Shown: one piece after another, positions 25,601-37,200 of the stretch
Numbering within the stretch: position 1 is the first letter of the stretch
How the letters are laid out: each line of letters starts with the position of its first letter
Assembly: GCA_030248195.1 (NCBI GenBank)
Contig: JASAND010020362.1
Coordinates: 1 to 64,000 of the forward strand
DNA from: Trissonchulus latispiculum
Taxonomy: Eukaryota > Nematoda > Enoplea > Enoplida > Ironidae
Direction: 5' to 3'
DNA: 64,000 nucleotides
The notes under the pieces: generated by a model
What the model was told of the DNA's origin: nothing
Databases searched by the model: none
Seen by the model: only the letters and a program-made list of their open reading frames with translations
Program-made: the position numbers and the translations under genes

Positions 25601-28600
25601 ACTGCTAGTTGTATCATAAAGAGAAAGTTCCAGTGCTGAATTTAAGAATTTGAAGCATTTGGGGTCAAACTGACGCCGTCTTGCCGTCTATATTTAGTAA
25701 AATTTCGGAAAAGACAAAGGGACTGACCTGAAATGCATTACCGTCTAATCTACGTAAACTATTATAATTATTTGTAGATAAGGCTGCTAACATCCAACTG
25801 TAAAATCTTGAAAATTTTACTGCATTATTAACGGTTTGCACAGCGGTACGGTTTTGTTGTGTAGCAAAAACAGAAACGTGGTTTCAAGAAAAACCACGAC
25901 TATACTTCAGTACGTTTACACAACAACAGAGGAACGGAATTCAAAAACTCTAACTTTTGTAAGTTTTCTGCACTTCATATGTTTCACAACACAAGACTTC
26001 TCGGAAATTAAGTCTCCCGTTGCCTCCGCTCGCCGATCAAATACCTCTGCACAAAGGGAAGTCGGAAGCCGAAAATTCGTGGGATGCTATGGATCTTGGT
26101 GACATCCTTGCAGCAAGAGAAAATATTGAGGGAAATTTGGCGGGTGATCATGCTGTCCCTCCCAGGCGTTCTGGTCGCAGGCTTCGTCAGCCTGAGCATT
26201 ATGATCCAATCTCCGGTAAATTTTATAGGGTGGAATGACATTCAAAGAAAGGAGAGAAGTGTTGTGTTGTGAAACACATGAAGTGCAGAAAACGTAAGAA
26301 AAGTTAAAGAGTTTTTGAATTCCGTTCCTCTGTTGTTGTGTAAACGTACTGAAGTATAGTCGTGGTTTTTCTTGATACCACGTTTCTGTTTTTGCTACCA
26401 ACAGGTTTGCACAGCGGGAAAATATCAGTATAGAGATAGTATGTAAATAATTCATTTATGTATTGTCTATTGTTGTCTAAGTCTATTGTTGTTACACGCC
26501 TAATACTCTTTCGGCCGTAGAAAGCGTTTTGGTTTAGCTAACATCGTCATTCTATTTGGTTGGTCGGGGAGGTGTTGATAGCTGCGGAGTAACTATTGGG
26601 TAGGTGATCAAACTTGGGGCGTATACGCGCATGTCAACTTCTGATTGGGGTGGGTTTTCTAAGCCCCGCCCATTTTGGGGGTCAGTTGTGTTAGCTTTCT
26701 TTCCCAACTGCAGTCGGTTATAATCGGTCGTCGGCCGCACCACCTACTTTCTTTTGGGTTAACGCTCCGGTGTCTCCCCTACACCTACGCTCTCCTCCTG
26801 GGGCGTACACTGCACTGGGTTCATTCAACCTTAAGGTTTGTTTGTATTGTTGTGTGTGGTTTGTTTGTCTGGGATTGGCTGTCTGTCAGGGCTTACGCCC
26901 ACTATATGTACGTTCGTTTATTAAATCACTTATTCTAAGGCCTTGTTATTTTGGTAGGTTAGGTTAGTTGTTAGACTAGGCAGTGTGGAGTATCAGTCAG
27001 TCAGACGTTTTAAGCCTAAGTCTAAGACTCTAAATTTACAGTAATCCATAGAATTTTACAGTAATCCCACAGTATTTCTACAATCAAACAGTCAATCATT
27101 CTGAGAGATGTAAAGGGTTGGCTTTATTGATTTCTTTCCACTATATAAATCTTTGTACAAACCAGTTAGGGGCAGGTACGTTGGGGTCAAGTCGTGGGTA
27201 GGTCGACTAGTTCCGCCATTATCTGGAGACGGGCATATTTCCATTGTATTATACTTTGTTGAAGTCTAGTTTATAGTTTGTGCTACCGTTTTTTCCTAAT
27301 TGTTTGCTTTTGCATAATTTCTAATGCATTCACAATAAAGCTGATTTTGTACCCTTTCTAGTAGGTTTTACAGTAGAGAAGAACTATAGGATAAAGTTTT
27401 GACAACGCACACCTCAGACCTGAACCTGCACCTAGTTTTCCTAAATTACACGAAGTCCGGTCTTTATTTCGAGAGAAATACACGAGCACATAGGACCAAA
27501 CTTCACAGCAGGTAGGATTATCATAATTGGTTGTGTAACTTTATAGTTTGGCGAAACTTCCCCGTCCTGGATCCTGACAGCCAGGTCCCTTATCTATTGA
27601 GCAACAGATCCCCCGACAATTACTTGTTGGGTAGCCAATTGGAGAATCACATTTGCGCTACAGAGTCTTGTAGTGGACGGGTTAGGGTAGTGTACCAATG
27701 TAGGAACGAATGCAGGCTCTTCTTGCGGATGAATGAAACTATGTAGCAAAAACGGTAGTACGTAAAATGATTAGGCATGAGTTTTCCTGTCATGACTTTA
27801 ACCTTTAACACCGCATAATCGTGCGGGCTTAGCTAGACTCAAACCAGCATAACAAACACACCTTATAGCACGGTTCGCCAGTTTCTTGTAGACGGCCCAT
27901 CTTTTGGAATAGTCGGCGAAGATAATATCCGTCCCTCCAGATAAAAAGACATTGGCTAAACGAAGAACGATAACAGTTTCAGGTCGTCGTGATTCGAGCC
28001 TTGGGCATGTGAAATATCTTTGTGCTTGGATAAAATAAAACTGCCATGCTTTCGAATTAATTAAAGTGCTCAAATTGTTGATATATTATAATAGGCCGAG
28101 TCTAGCCCAAGAAATTTCTTTGTGGCGGATTAACAAAACAAATTACAACTTACAAATCACCGATGTTTTGGATGCTTTCGTTCCAATTAAAGTTATTGTC
28201 ATGGCTGCTTTAGCAGACATTTCTCGTTAAAGTTTCGGGAACAACGCAAATTTTAGACGAACTAACCGATAGCAGTGTACAACCATATCTAGCAATACTT
28301 GACAATATTTTTGCACAAAAAGATTTCCTGCAAACGACACATGGTTTAACGTGCCCCATTGGTCAAGAGCTAATCTTCGCAAATCTTATACAAATTAAAA
28401 AGCTAGCTTACCCATCATTGACTTCTTTCTTGACGCAAAGTCGTGCTGATTATCTATCAAAGCCTCTCTGACAGCATCCACGGACTGAAGCACAACGGAT
28501 GGAGTTGGACCCATCCATACTGTCATTTTATCGCCATACTTCTCGCCAAGAAGACCCAGAGTTTTGTACGAAGGAACCGTGGTTCCTTTAAACACTAAAA

Positions 28601-29697
28601 TAAAACCGAAAGAAAGATGCCCACCTGCAGGCGCTCCAATGAACTCTGGCACAAATGGGGGCAGCAGCCTCCCAATACATTTGATTTCGGAAGTTAAGCG
28701 TCCTAAGCTAATGTTTAGCTAAACCTCTATTTCTGTGCAAAAAGAAACCCAATTTTGATCCAGCTTGTTGATTTCATTATTTTAGGCTTGATGACCATAG
28801 CTGGAGCCCCCAAATTAAATCCAAGTATTAATGACTTTATTGCGCACCCTGCTGTGCCGCTTCCAATTTAAAGACTAGTAGAGAGGTCAAATGGTGCTCA
28901 ACTCTGATACAGTTTGAAGCGGAAATAGAGGGGCCTCCATCAGTGAATATATAAAAATTACAAATAGTAATGTTACAAAACAAGTTTCATCTAAACTGTA
29001 ACTTTAACTGATAAAATTTGAAACGTGAAAGCGTAAACTGAACTTTAAAGTATTGATTAATATAAACTTTTTATTTGTTAAAATTCTATAGAATTATCTC
29101 TATTGTCGTGTGCTAAAGTTTTTGCCAAAGTGTTAAGTCATTCAAAATTTGAGAAAATTTAAACAAATTCATCTTATCTTATAATTGCTCGTAACGAATG
29201 AGTTTGACACCCCACTGAATATTCTAACAGTTATTAACAACAGTAATTCACTGATGGGGCCTCCTCTATTTGCGCGTTAAACTGTATTAGAGTTGACCAC
29301 CAATTGACCTCTCTATTAGACTTCAAATTGGAATCGGCACAGCAGGATGCGTAATAAAGTCATTAAGACTTGGATTTAATTTGGGGGCCACAGCTATGGT
29401 TATCAAGCCTCTTGAGCCTTATTTTATTTCGACAACAGACTTGCTAAATAATCAGACTTCAGCATAAGCAATGCATATGCGAAAGATATGGGTTTCATTA
29501 AGATTGTGCTTCAATCCGACACAACCGTAGCACCACTTACACAACAAATTTCCAACAAAAGGCAGAGGAAATGGACCAGGTGGTAACTTTGATCGCCAGC
29601 CGTACATGAATACCAGATGACGAACAAACAAGCCAATTAGCAAACAAACAATTATCAATATCCATCCAGAAAACGACGTAAATAATTCAACAATCAT
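16663..29697 (-). CDS. Cytochrome P450 copy B (CYP2-clan-like), complete, 10 exons
   Basis: Complete paralogue of the left-hand P450. Exons: 29541-29697, 28412-28594, 27862-27955, 22650-22805, 22151-22377, 21830-21949, 20735-20832, 20047-20188, 17540-17625, 16663-16929. They sum to 1530 bp, 509 codons plus a TGA stop, a normal P450 length, and phases agree across every junction. Domains in order: N-terminal membrane helix (about residues 5-32), hinge KLPPGPFPLPF, WxxxK-type C-helix region (DYSKRWAVYKK), I-helix AGVDTTAIT, K-helix ExxR (EILR), FDP meander motif, and the heme loop FGMGRRVCLGE with the axial Cys. All introns are GT-AG; intron 3 exceeds 5 kb. A possible polyadenylation signal AATAAA lies at 16439-16444. 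Substrate cannot be deduced. Clan assignment is by family resemblance only. Confidence 0.95.
17994..19901 (+). mobile_element. hAT-type nonautonomous element with GGAACC arrays
   Basis: 1908 bp, TIR TAGTGCTGGGACCGG, flanked by perfect 8-bp TSDs AACTCAAC (17986-17993, 19902-19909). Hexamer arrays of GGAACC lie at 18003-18130 and 19784-19890, both on the same strand. A second MITE is nested at 19164-19566. Lies in P450 B intron 8. Confidence 0.92.
19164..19566 (+). mobile_element. Nested MITE, GGGCCTGTTGC TIRs
   Basis: A 403-bp element with long inverted ends (GGGCCTGTTGCATAAA, similarity extending about 50 bp to GTGTAGCAGTTTTTC). Flanked by CTG on both sides, a possible 3-bp TSD as in PIF/Harbinger. 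Inserted in the GGAACC-type hAT element. Confidence 0.7.
21295..21720 (+). repeat. Degenerate tandem repeat, GGGGGTTCTTGGGG core
   Basis: About four diverged units of roughly 80-100 bp, each with a TTTGATGGGGGTTCT block followed by AGAGATT...AGTTTCA. In P450 B intron 6. Confidence 0.65.
23215..23412 (+). repeat. 21-22 bp minisatellite (GTACCGCTGTGCAAACCCTAA)
   Basis: About nine tandem units with drift in the spacer (CTAA versus AAAAG). In P450 B intron 3. Single units of the same word flank the LTR-derived inverted element at 25847-26403. Confidence 0.85.
23578..24002 (+). mobile_element. Harbinger-like MITE, GGGACTGTGTC TIRs
   Basis: 425 bp, TIR GGGACTGTGTCAAAAA, 3-bp TSD TAA (23575-23577, 24003-24005). 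In P450 B intron 3. Confidence 0.8.
24758..25582 (+). mobile_element. hAT-type nonautonomous element with GGGTC arrays, complete
   Basis: 825 bp bounded by perfect 20-bp TIRs CAGGGATGGAAACTGGGTCA and flanked by perfect 8-bp TSDs GTGTTGGA (24750-24757, 25583-25590). The 8-bp TSD and CAGGG start are hAT hallmarks. GGGTCA/GGGTCT arrays lie at both ends (24775-24960 and 25395-25560) in the same orientation. No transposase. Lies in P450 B intron 3. Confidence 0.92.
25847..26403 (+). mobile_element. Rearranged LTR-retroelement 3' end with inverted LTRs
   Basis: Inverted arms of about 140 bp (25856-25992 and 26258-26403) each start TGTTG and end CACAACA, like LTRs. Between them a short coding segment ends at 26238 with an RRSGRRLRQPEHYDP motif, followed by the purine tract AAAGAAAGGAGAGAAG directly before the right arm. 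That is the normal order of pol end, polypurine tract, 3' LTR, but the left LTR is inverted. The whole is flanked by 14-bp repeats GGTTTGCACAGCGG (25833-25846, 26404-26417). Confidence 0.65.
26020..26238 (+). pseudogene. LTR-retroelement Pol C-terminal fragment
   Basis: About 70 codons ending in stop. PPRRSGRRLRQP is typical of sequence near the end of integrase-bearing polyproteins of LTR elements. No catalytic domains remain. Confidence 0.5.
28785..29409. mobile_element. Foldback element in P450 B intron 1
   Basis: Arms of about 170 bp: GGCTTGATGACCATAGCTG... at 28785 pairs with ...CTATGGTTATCAAGCC ending 29409, with CCCCCAAATTAAATCCAAG conserved in both. AT-rich loop. Unrelated in sequence to the one in copy A intron 1. 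Confidence 0.7.
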
Positions 29698-29726
29698 CTT
29701 GAATTAAACTGGACAAATAGCCGAAC
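29698..29726 (-). promoter_or_regulatory. Conserved 5' leader with 3' splice site, P450 B
   Basis: Counterpart of the leader at P450 A: the same 29 bases between the acceptor TGATTTCAG (AG at 29727-29728) and the start codon. Conservation of the acceptor supports the chosen start and shows that the transcript is spliced immediately 5' of the coding region. Confidence 0.6.
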
Positions 29727-30299
29727 CTGAAATCAGAAACAAGCCTTAAAATATTGATTTTGGGATGTAGCATAAACACATAACCCAGTGTTCTGTTTTG
29801 GCTGATCTACTCTGAGTTTATAAGGATTCCCTCAAAGGAAAGTCCAGACATATGAAGAAAACTGCTACCACACAATATGCAAACGTTGCCCATGAGTCTA
29901 TGCCCCATACTCGAAGACTACCAAAATACTAAGTTTGTACTTTGTAGGCAATGTCGAGCGATTAGAAATTCTTGCAAAAACCTAACACAAAATATTTGTG
30001 CAAAATTAATGTATAAAAAGTTTATCCTAGAACTCATATATTCATTCATTCACAACACCTGGGCAATGGGAGGATGGACGGGGGGTGGCCACCCCAGGTC
30101 TCACATTCGCACCGAAATGATACCTATATGATTTCTTGGAAGAATTGACGCACCAAAATGATACCTATATGATTTTTTGAAGATTTGGAATCTGAGCCAA
30201 ATTTGACTTTAAGTGTTACATATACTTACACATCTGTATCCACAAATTTGATTCTTCCATCTCCACACAGTTTTGACTTGTCTACACGCACGTAATTTA

Positions 30300-30597
30300 A
30301 CTTATCTAGCGCACCGAATTTGGCTTACCGAACCATCGGATTCGTCCTCTAACGCACCGAGTTTGGCCTACCGACGCACCGGATTCGTCCTCTGACGCAC
30401 CGAATTTGGTCTACCGACGCACCGGATTCGTCCTGTAGCGCACCGAATTTGGCTTACCGAACCATCGGATTCGTCCTCTAACGCACCGAGTTTGGCCTAC
30501 CGACGCACCGGATTCGTCCTCTGACGCACCGAGTTTGGCGTACCGACGCACCGGATTCGTCCTCTGACGCACCGAATTTGGCTTACCGACGCACGCA
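30300..30597 (+). repeat. 43-bp satellite
   Basis: About seven units of ACGCACCGGATTCGTCCTCT followed by GACGCACCGAATTTGGCTTACCG. A variant starting AACCATCGG recurs every third or fourth unit, giving a higher-order pattern. Confidence 0.85.
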
Positions 30598-31512
30598 AAT
30601 TTTCTCCAGACTCCGCCTGTCGTACTCATAGCTGATGGCTACGATGGCTGACCAGCTAATATTTTATAAGAGTACAGGCAGGCGTAGCAGAAGCCTGCTG
30701 GTCTTGCAGATTTAGCCATTGAAAAAATTAAAAATATAAACAGTATTCGCTATAAGCGAATATAATGACGCATATAAGGTGCATATACAATGTTATAAAA
30801 ACGGCCATACTTACCTCATAAATTGATCGCGGAAATGCTCTAAATTAATTCCTGGAGATCTGGAAGGAGTCTCAACTGCAAAAAAATTCTTCAACTTCTG
30901 GGGGGGCACCGCCCCTCAGATCCCCATGTAATAATACTTTCGTGAGTTTCATGTTTAGTGTCAATAACATTAGGTTTTATAGTTGAATGACCACAGCGTA
31001 CTGCAAGTAGACAATCGACTATCCACAGTGTTATTTTTCTTTTCGAATAAAAGCTTGTGGTCTCAAATTACTGGGCTTTTTTAGTTTTCCACTTTTCGGG
31101 TCCCCCCCACTCGACCCCTTCCCCCCACTCGGTCCCACCTCCATTTTTTTGGGCTTCCCACCCCCACTCACTATAAGGTGCCCAGAAAATGCCAAATTTT
31201 AAGGAATTTTGGTCAAAATTTTCAAAACTTTTCCGGCTTCGCCGGAATTTTTCAGCACTTTTAAGCATAGTTATAGCAGTTTATGTAGACAACAGGCTAT
31301 TTTTACTGCATTTTTGGCAATTTCAGACCACAGGATTCCCCCAACTTTTGGGTCCCCCCGCCACTAGTGGGGGGGGGGCGCCCCCCACTTCCCCACCCCT
31401 ACTTTTTTCGCCTAGAAAAAACCCAGATTTACGCACCAAAACATACAGTACCCATTTCGAGGAAAACGCACCGGATTTCCACCCCCGCCCGAGAAAAAGT
31501 CTGCCCAGGTAT

Positions 31513-32088
<576 letters not shown>

Positions 32089-32460
32089 CAAACTATCTCC
32101 CTCGCCTACACTTTGAAGAATAGACCCAGCGATATAATCCATTATGCTAATGCATAACTTGCATAACCTAGGAAACTTGGTTAGCCTCAAGTTTAAGTTT
32201 CCGAAAATTTATCCCTATTAATGCATGGAAGCGATTTTGAGTACTAAAATAAAATGTTTATGTCAACCAAAGTTTGTCATATGGGCAATTAAAGATTTTA
32301 AACATTACATGAAAATAGAAAGCCAGCTTGGTTGTCTAAACTCCGGTTTGTGACGATGGGTTGCAAACTAGTCGGCGAAAATTTAAAAAAACACAGCTGG
32401 CAAAAACATCAGCTGTACTTATGCGTAAACAAGTATTTTATTAAAACGCTGAGTCGAATG

Positions 32461-33196
32461 CAGAGCTGGAAGTGGGTCAAAACCCGACCCGCGATCCACG
32501 GACCCTTGACCCTACCCACTTGACCCACACCCGTGACCCGCGGGCAATTATATATTTGACCCGCATGACCCACTTTTGGTTAATGATGCGTTAAAGGCTA
32601 AATTTTTGTCAATAATAAAATAATGGAGACTTTTAGGCGTTTAAACTTTAAACCAGTTGAGTGTTACTGCAGCTTGATAAAAAGCAACCGAATTGAATAT
32701 GTTGAATCTCTTATAATTTTGGGAATTAAAATCAATGATAGAAAATCACAAAAATAGCAAAAGCAAGTTTAAGGATCAAATAGGAAAATTCGTAAGGAGT
32801 CGACGGTGATAATTGTTTGTAATACATATCTAAACCTTCAGAGCTTGTTACGGGAAATCTTTGAGTTTGTTTTAACATCGTATACTCAGCGTTCTAACTT
32901 GCATATATTTTTGCATATGCCATATGCTTACAGTGCTAGATTTCAAACACAGTCGTTTCTCAAAATATTGACATCGCTTAGTGGACGCTGATAATTTTGG
33001 CCAGATTTTATAAAAAATACAAAAATAGTCAATGTTAGAATTCGGCGAAGTCGAAAAATTTTGAAATTTCAATGCTAAAATCTAATTGTTTGAGCCTCGA
33101 CTGACCCACTTTTGACCCAGCACTGACCCGCGGGTCACACGTGTTGACCCACACCCTACCCGACCCGCGGGTACCCGTGACCCACTTCCAGCTCTG
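32461..33196 (+). mobile_element. hAT-type nonautonomous element with GACCC arrays
   Basis: 736 bp, 19-bp TIR CAGAGCTGGAAGTGGGTCA, perfect 8-bp TSDs GTCGAATG (32453-32460, 33197-33204). GACCC-rich arrays in the same orientation at both ends (32475-32575, 33100-33185). No transposase. Confidence 0.92.
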
Positions 33197-33252
33197 GTCG
33201 AATGGCAGCTAAAGTTACTAACTTTATCCACTTGTGTGTGGCGTGAACACAA

Positions 33253-33550
33253 AATGGTTTCAGTTTCAGTTTTAGTTTCAGTCAGTGTTCCAGTTTCTGT
33301 TTCAGTTCATTCAAATACATGCAGTTTGAGCTTTCGAATTTAATGTAAGGCATATATAATTTCAGTCTCCCCTGCAGAATATTAACGAAATAGTAGCTCC
33401 AAACCTTCAAATCGACAAGATTTGAAAACAGGCTAAAACTACTTTAAGCCCAAGTTTTGGATCTTTGCCCAAATTTGTTTCAGTTTATGTTTCAGTTTCA
33501 GAGTTTCAGTTTAAGGTCTCTTAAGGTTTCAGCGATCGAAACATCACTAG
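33253..33550 (-). mobile_element. Truncated CTGAAA-array hAT element
   Basis: TTTCAG repeats (33257-33310, 33478-33515) and a right end CGAAACATCACTA match the TIR of the element at 55313-56616. The left TIR and a TSD partner are not found, so the copy is truncated. Confidence 0.65.
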
Positions 33551-33659
33551 TATCACAGCCTTAGCAGTCGTCTCAGCTAAATTGCATAAGCAGGTACCTC
33601 AAAACTCAAAGTTGCTTTCAGGAAAAGAAAAGTGACACTCTTCTTATAGGTTTAGTAAT

Positions 33660-33965
33660 ATAGGAGGGGGGGGACAAAAAAAGGGTGGGGGGGGGTTTTG
33701 TAAAAAGGGGGTATAAAAAGGGGGGTAAAACGGGGTGGGACAAAGCAAATGGGGGGGGGGGGGGGGGGAAGAAAAAAAAAAAAAAACAAAGGGGGGGGGG
33801 GGCCCCCAAGGGGGGAGGGGGGGGGGGGGGGGGGGGGTGGTTTTTTTTTTTGTGAAAAAATTGGCGCGGCGGGTTGATCTAACAACTATCACTGGCATCA
33901 GCTGATTCCCTTTATGTTTTTTTTTTTTCTTTGCCCCCCCTTCCTTTTTATTATTTTTTCTTTTT

Positions 33966-34019
<54 letters not shown>

Positions 34020-34109
34020 TTTTTTTTTTTTTTTGTTTTTTTTTTTTTATTTTTTTTTTTTTATGTTTTTTTTTTTTTTTTTGTTTTTTTGTTGGTAAAA
34101 AAAATTAAT

Positions 34110-34184
<75 letters not shown>

Positions 34185-34213
34185 TTTTGTTTTTTGTTTT
34201 TTTTTTTGTTGTA
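33660..34213 (+). repeat. G-run and T-run low-complexity block
   Basis: 33660-33855 is dominated by G runs and 33917-34213 by T runs with an internal A run. Such stretches are prone to consensus error, so base counts should not be trusted. Confidence 0.9.
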
Positions 34214-37200
34214 ATGAAGTTGCTAGTCTCCAGAGACAGAAAACGCTCTGTTCTCCGGTCTAGTGACAGAAAACGCTCTGCACTTGATTACACGGAAGGT
34301 CAGCGCGTCCACTTACGAAAGTAGACTTAGGCACCGGATCTCCGAAAGGTGGTGTTCCAAAATCAGAGGTTCCCTGCAGCCAACCTTTGTAGGGGTCTTC
34401 TTCGTGAGTTCGTTTGTTGCACTGGATTCCAGCCGATCAGCAAGAGGGGTCAGCGCTTGCTTGGATTTGATCGCTGGATCGATGATGAGTCTTCGGCTTC
34501 CTGACCAGAACTTACCTTTGAGTAGTCCTGATCCAATCTTTAGGCTAACGCGCCTGACTTTCAGAGACAATCGCGCCTCTCTGCTAAACTCTGAGACTCT
34601 AAGTCTGACACACCAATTATTTATTACACTTGTTACAAGTATGATGAGTACACGCTTGGGCAAGATTACAAGTTACAATACAAAGTGCGTTACTAACAGG
34701 GGTCGTTACAAACTGTGCAAAACAGATACAATTACAATTCAGTACAGTATACAATTTACTGTACCAGAGTTGCCAGTTACCCTCGTTTGATTATTATTAA
34801 TATTATCCTAATTTAGGATAATATTACCCAAGTTGTATAGTTTAAGTTAGGGACAAGGTTCAGTGGTACCTCTTCTTCTTCCTTTTATTACACTCTGTCT
34901 CTATCACACTAACTATTACACTGTCTCCAACTCTCTACTAACCAAATACCTATATGCTTTCTCGTGCGCCTATATGCTTGTGCTGTGCGACTCTTTATCC
35001 GTCCTTACAAACGGATTATCAAACTACAAATCAACAAACTACAAACAAACAATTATTAACTGAGATAAACCTGGGGTCGGTCTATGGGTGAGTCCCCGAA
35101 TCGTTGGACACTGCTTTCCCGAAGGTCCGCTCCAACACCTAGACAGGGTTACTATACGGAACTGGCTTTTTGAGGAAATAGAGAAAATGGGGGAGTTTCC
35201 TGGTTCTGCCTTACTTATTCCTGATTAATGAAAATTAAACAACTACACAGTTCAATGAATCTAAGGCTTCTTCTTCTTCTATGAGGATGGGGCGGCGCTT
35301 AGGCCAGAGACACGGGAGAAACGCCTCCCGACTTAAGACTGATGACGAAAACAGTTGATGACATGATGTGGTAAAAGCAAGGGAATAGAATTTTAGTCCT
35401 TCTTTCAAGAGTTAAACTTTTGGCTTTGCAGTTTCTGGTTTAACCTCCCACTTTGATCAGGCGGTGCTACGCTCGCTGTCTCTGTCTTAATCCGCTACTC
35501 GGCACTACAAGCCGTCTATGTACCTTCCAAAACTGACTGATTCCAATTGACTGACTGTCTGACTACTGATTCACTGATCCGGACTTCTGCGGTCCACTGA
35601 TAACTACTGGCTCTGACTATCTGAGAGACACACAAGACTGGTAAGATCCGCGGGCAGTTCAGGTTAGGATAGAGCAGCGTAGCTTCGTCTCCGCACCTGA
35701 ATCAAATGGGTTAAAACCCATTAGTACAAGATTATGGTGCGGGAATCGAACCCAGCAACCATTACTCGTTCCTTTGCTTTCCAGGCCCAAAATGTGCATT
35801 TTGGGCCCCATTTGAACTTGTAACTTGAGAATTGACTAAAAACTGCTGATTATTGCCTGTTTGACAATATTAACCGTTTCTGGTAACTTCCTGTCACCAA
35901 TTGGGCCTTCCTGGCCTCCGCTAACTTGTATCATCAGAATTTAGTTAGACTTGCCGCAATTTCGGCTAGAACGAAGTGATTCGTAAGGTTTCCACCTTGG
36001 GCCCGGCTGGGCCTGACTGAACTGGCAATTAGACGAAATGTTCTTGAGAAATGGACAAAACCTGTGCTGTTTGCTACCTATATTCGGACTCTCTTTGCTT
36101 CTGTCTTCTCCTTGCACAGACCGGCCTTCTAGGGCCATTTTGGGTTGATTCTGACCAAGGTTTTTGCACAATCTTTAGAGAAAACCATAATACTGACTAA
36201 TATAAACGTTTTCGGCCTGTGACTGGCCTGATTTCGTTGATTTGTCACGGGAAATGGGTTCATTTCCCGTGACCCAAAGATTAGATCAAATACGTGTTCG
36301 AAACTGGACGTTTTTATGGTGCATCTCTGATATTGGAAGATGGTCGTTTGTTAAATACTTATAGTAATTGCCCTAACTAATGCCTACCTACCTATTTATG
36401 CTAACTAACTAAAACCTACGTAATATTAATGTTAACTTACAAATTACCTGGTGTTTTAACATAAAGTCCTTAGTAATTATTTATTTGCAGGTTTGGGGAC
36501 TGAAATAACAGACTTAAAATAAAACCTACTGGCTGGCTGGGAGTGAGTTTTTGCATGTTATTAGTTTTAATCAGTTTAAGCAAAAAGGCAAAAACTCACT
36601 CACTCACTGTCTCAGCAGCCATTCTACGCAGTCCCTACCTACCGACCTACCGACCTATCCGAACTAAATAGCTAACTACTTTCCCAATCCTTAAGAACTT
36701 CCGCTAATTAACACAACAAACTGATCTAACATTTTCCTACCTAGAACTAACTAATTTACTAGTCCGTTAATCGGAACTTCCGCTAATCAACACAACAGAA
36801 CTAATCTAACATTTTCCTACCTAGAACTAACTAAATTACTAGTCCGCTAATCGGATGTCTACCCTATAAAACTAAGGTTTTGGATTAATTTCATAATAGT
36901 TTAAACTGTTCGATGCTGGCCTTGATTTGGCTAATTCTGGATTCCGTGAATGCGGCCCATCCGTCCCCTAATCGCAGGGCAACCTACACGGATGACCGGA
37001 AATCCAGCAGGTTTGGCAGACCTAATTGGGGGTCCCCGTGACCCTAGACTGCCAAACCTGCCTAAATCGCCAAAATCACCTTTATTTCTTATACACATTG
37101 CTATGACGTTCACTCCAAAATTAGCACTTTGACAGCAATTACACATCCAACCAACTAACACTACAGTTTATAATTTATCCTAATTTTGGGTCCAAATTGC

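Noticed and set aside
33618..34108. Proline-rich and phenylalanine-rich ORFs
   Set aside because: Products of G and T homopolymer runs.
34263..34790. 175-codon ORF at the start of the hairpin block
   Set aside because: No domain or compositional sign of coding; a chance ORF of similar length overlaps on the other strand.
35734..35760. LTR primer-binding site TGGTGCGGGAATCGAACCC
   Set aside because: The spacing between the T-arm complement and CCA is too short for a mature tRNA 3' end, and no LTR pair was found. Kept only as a box-B-like motif.
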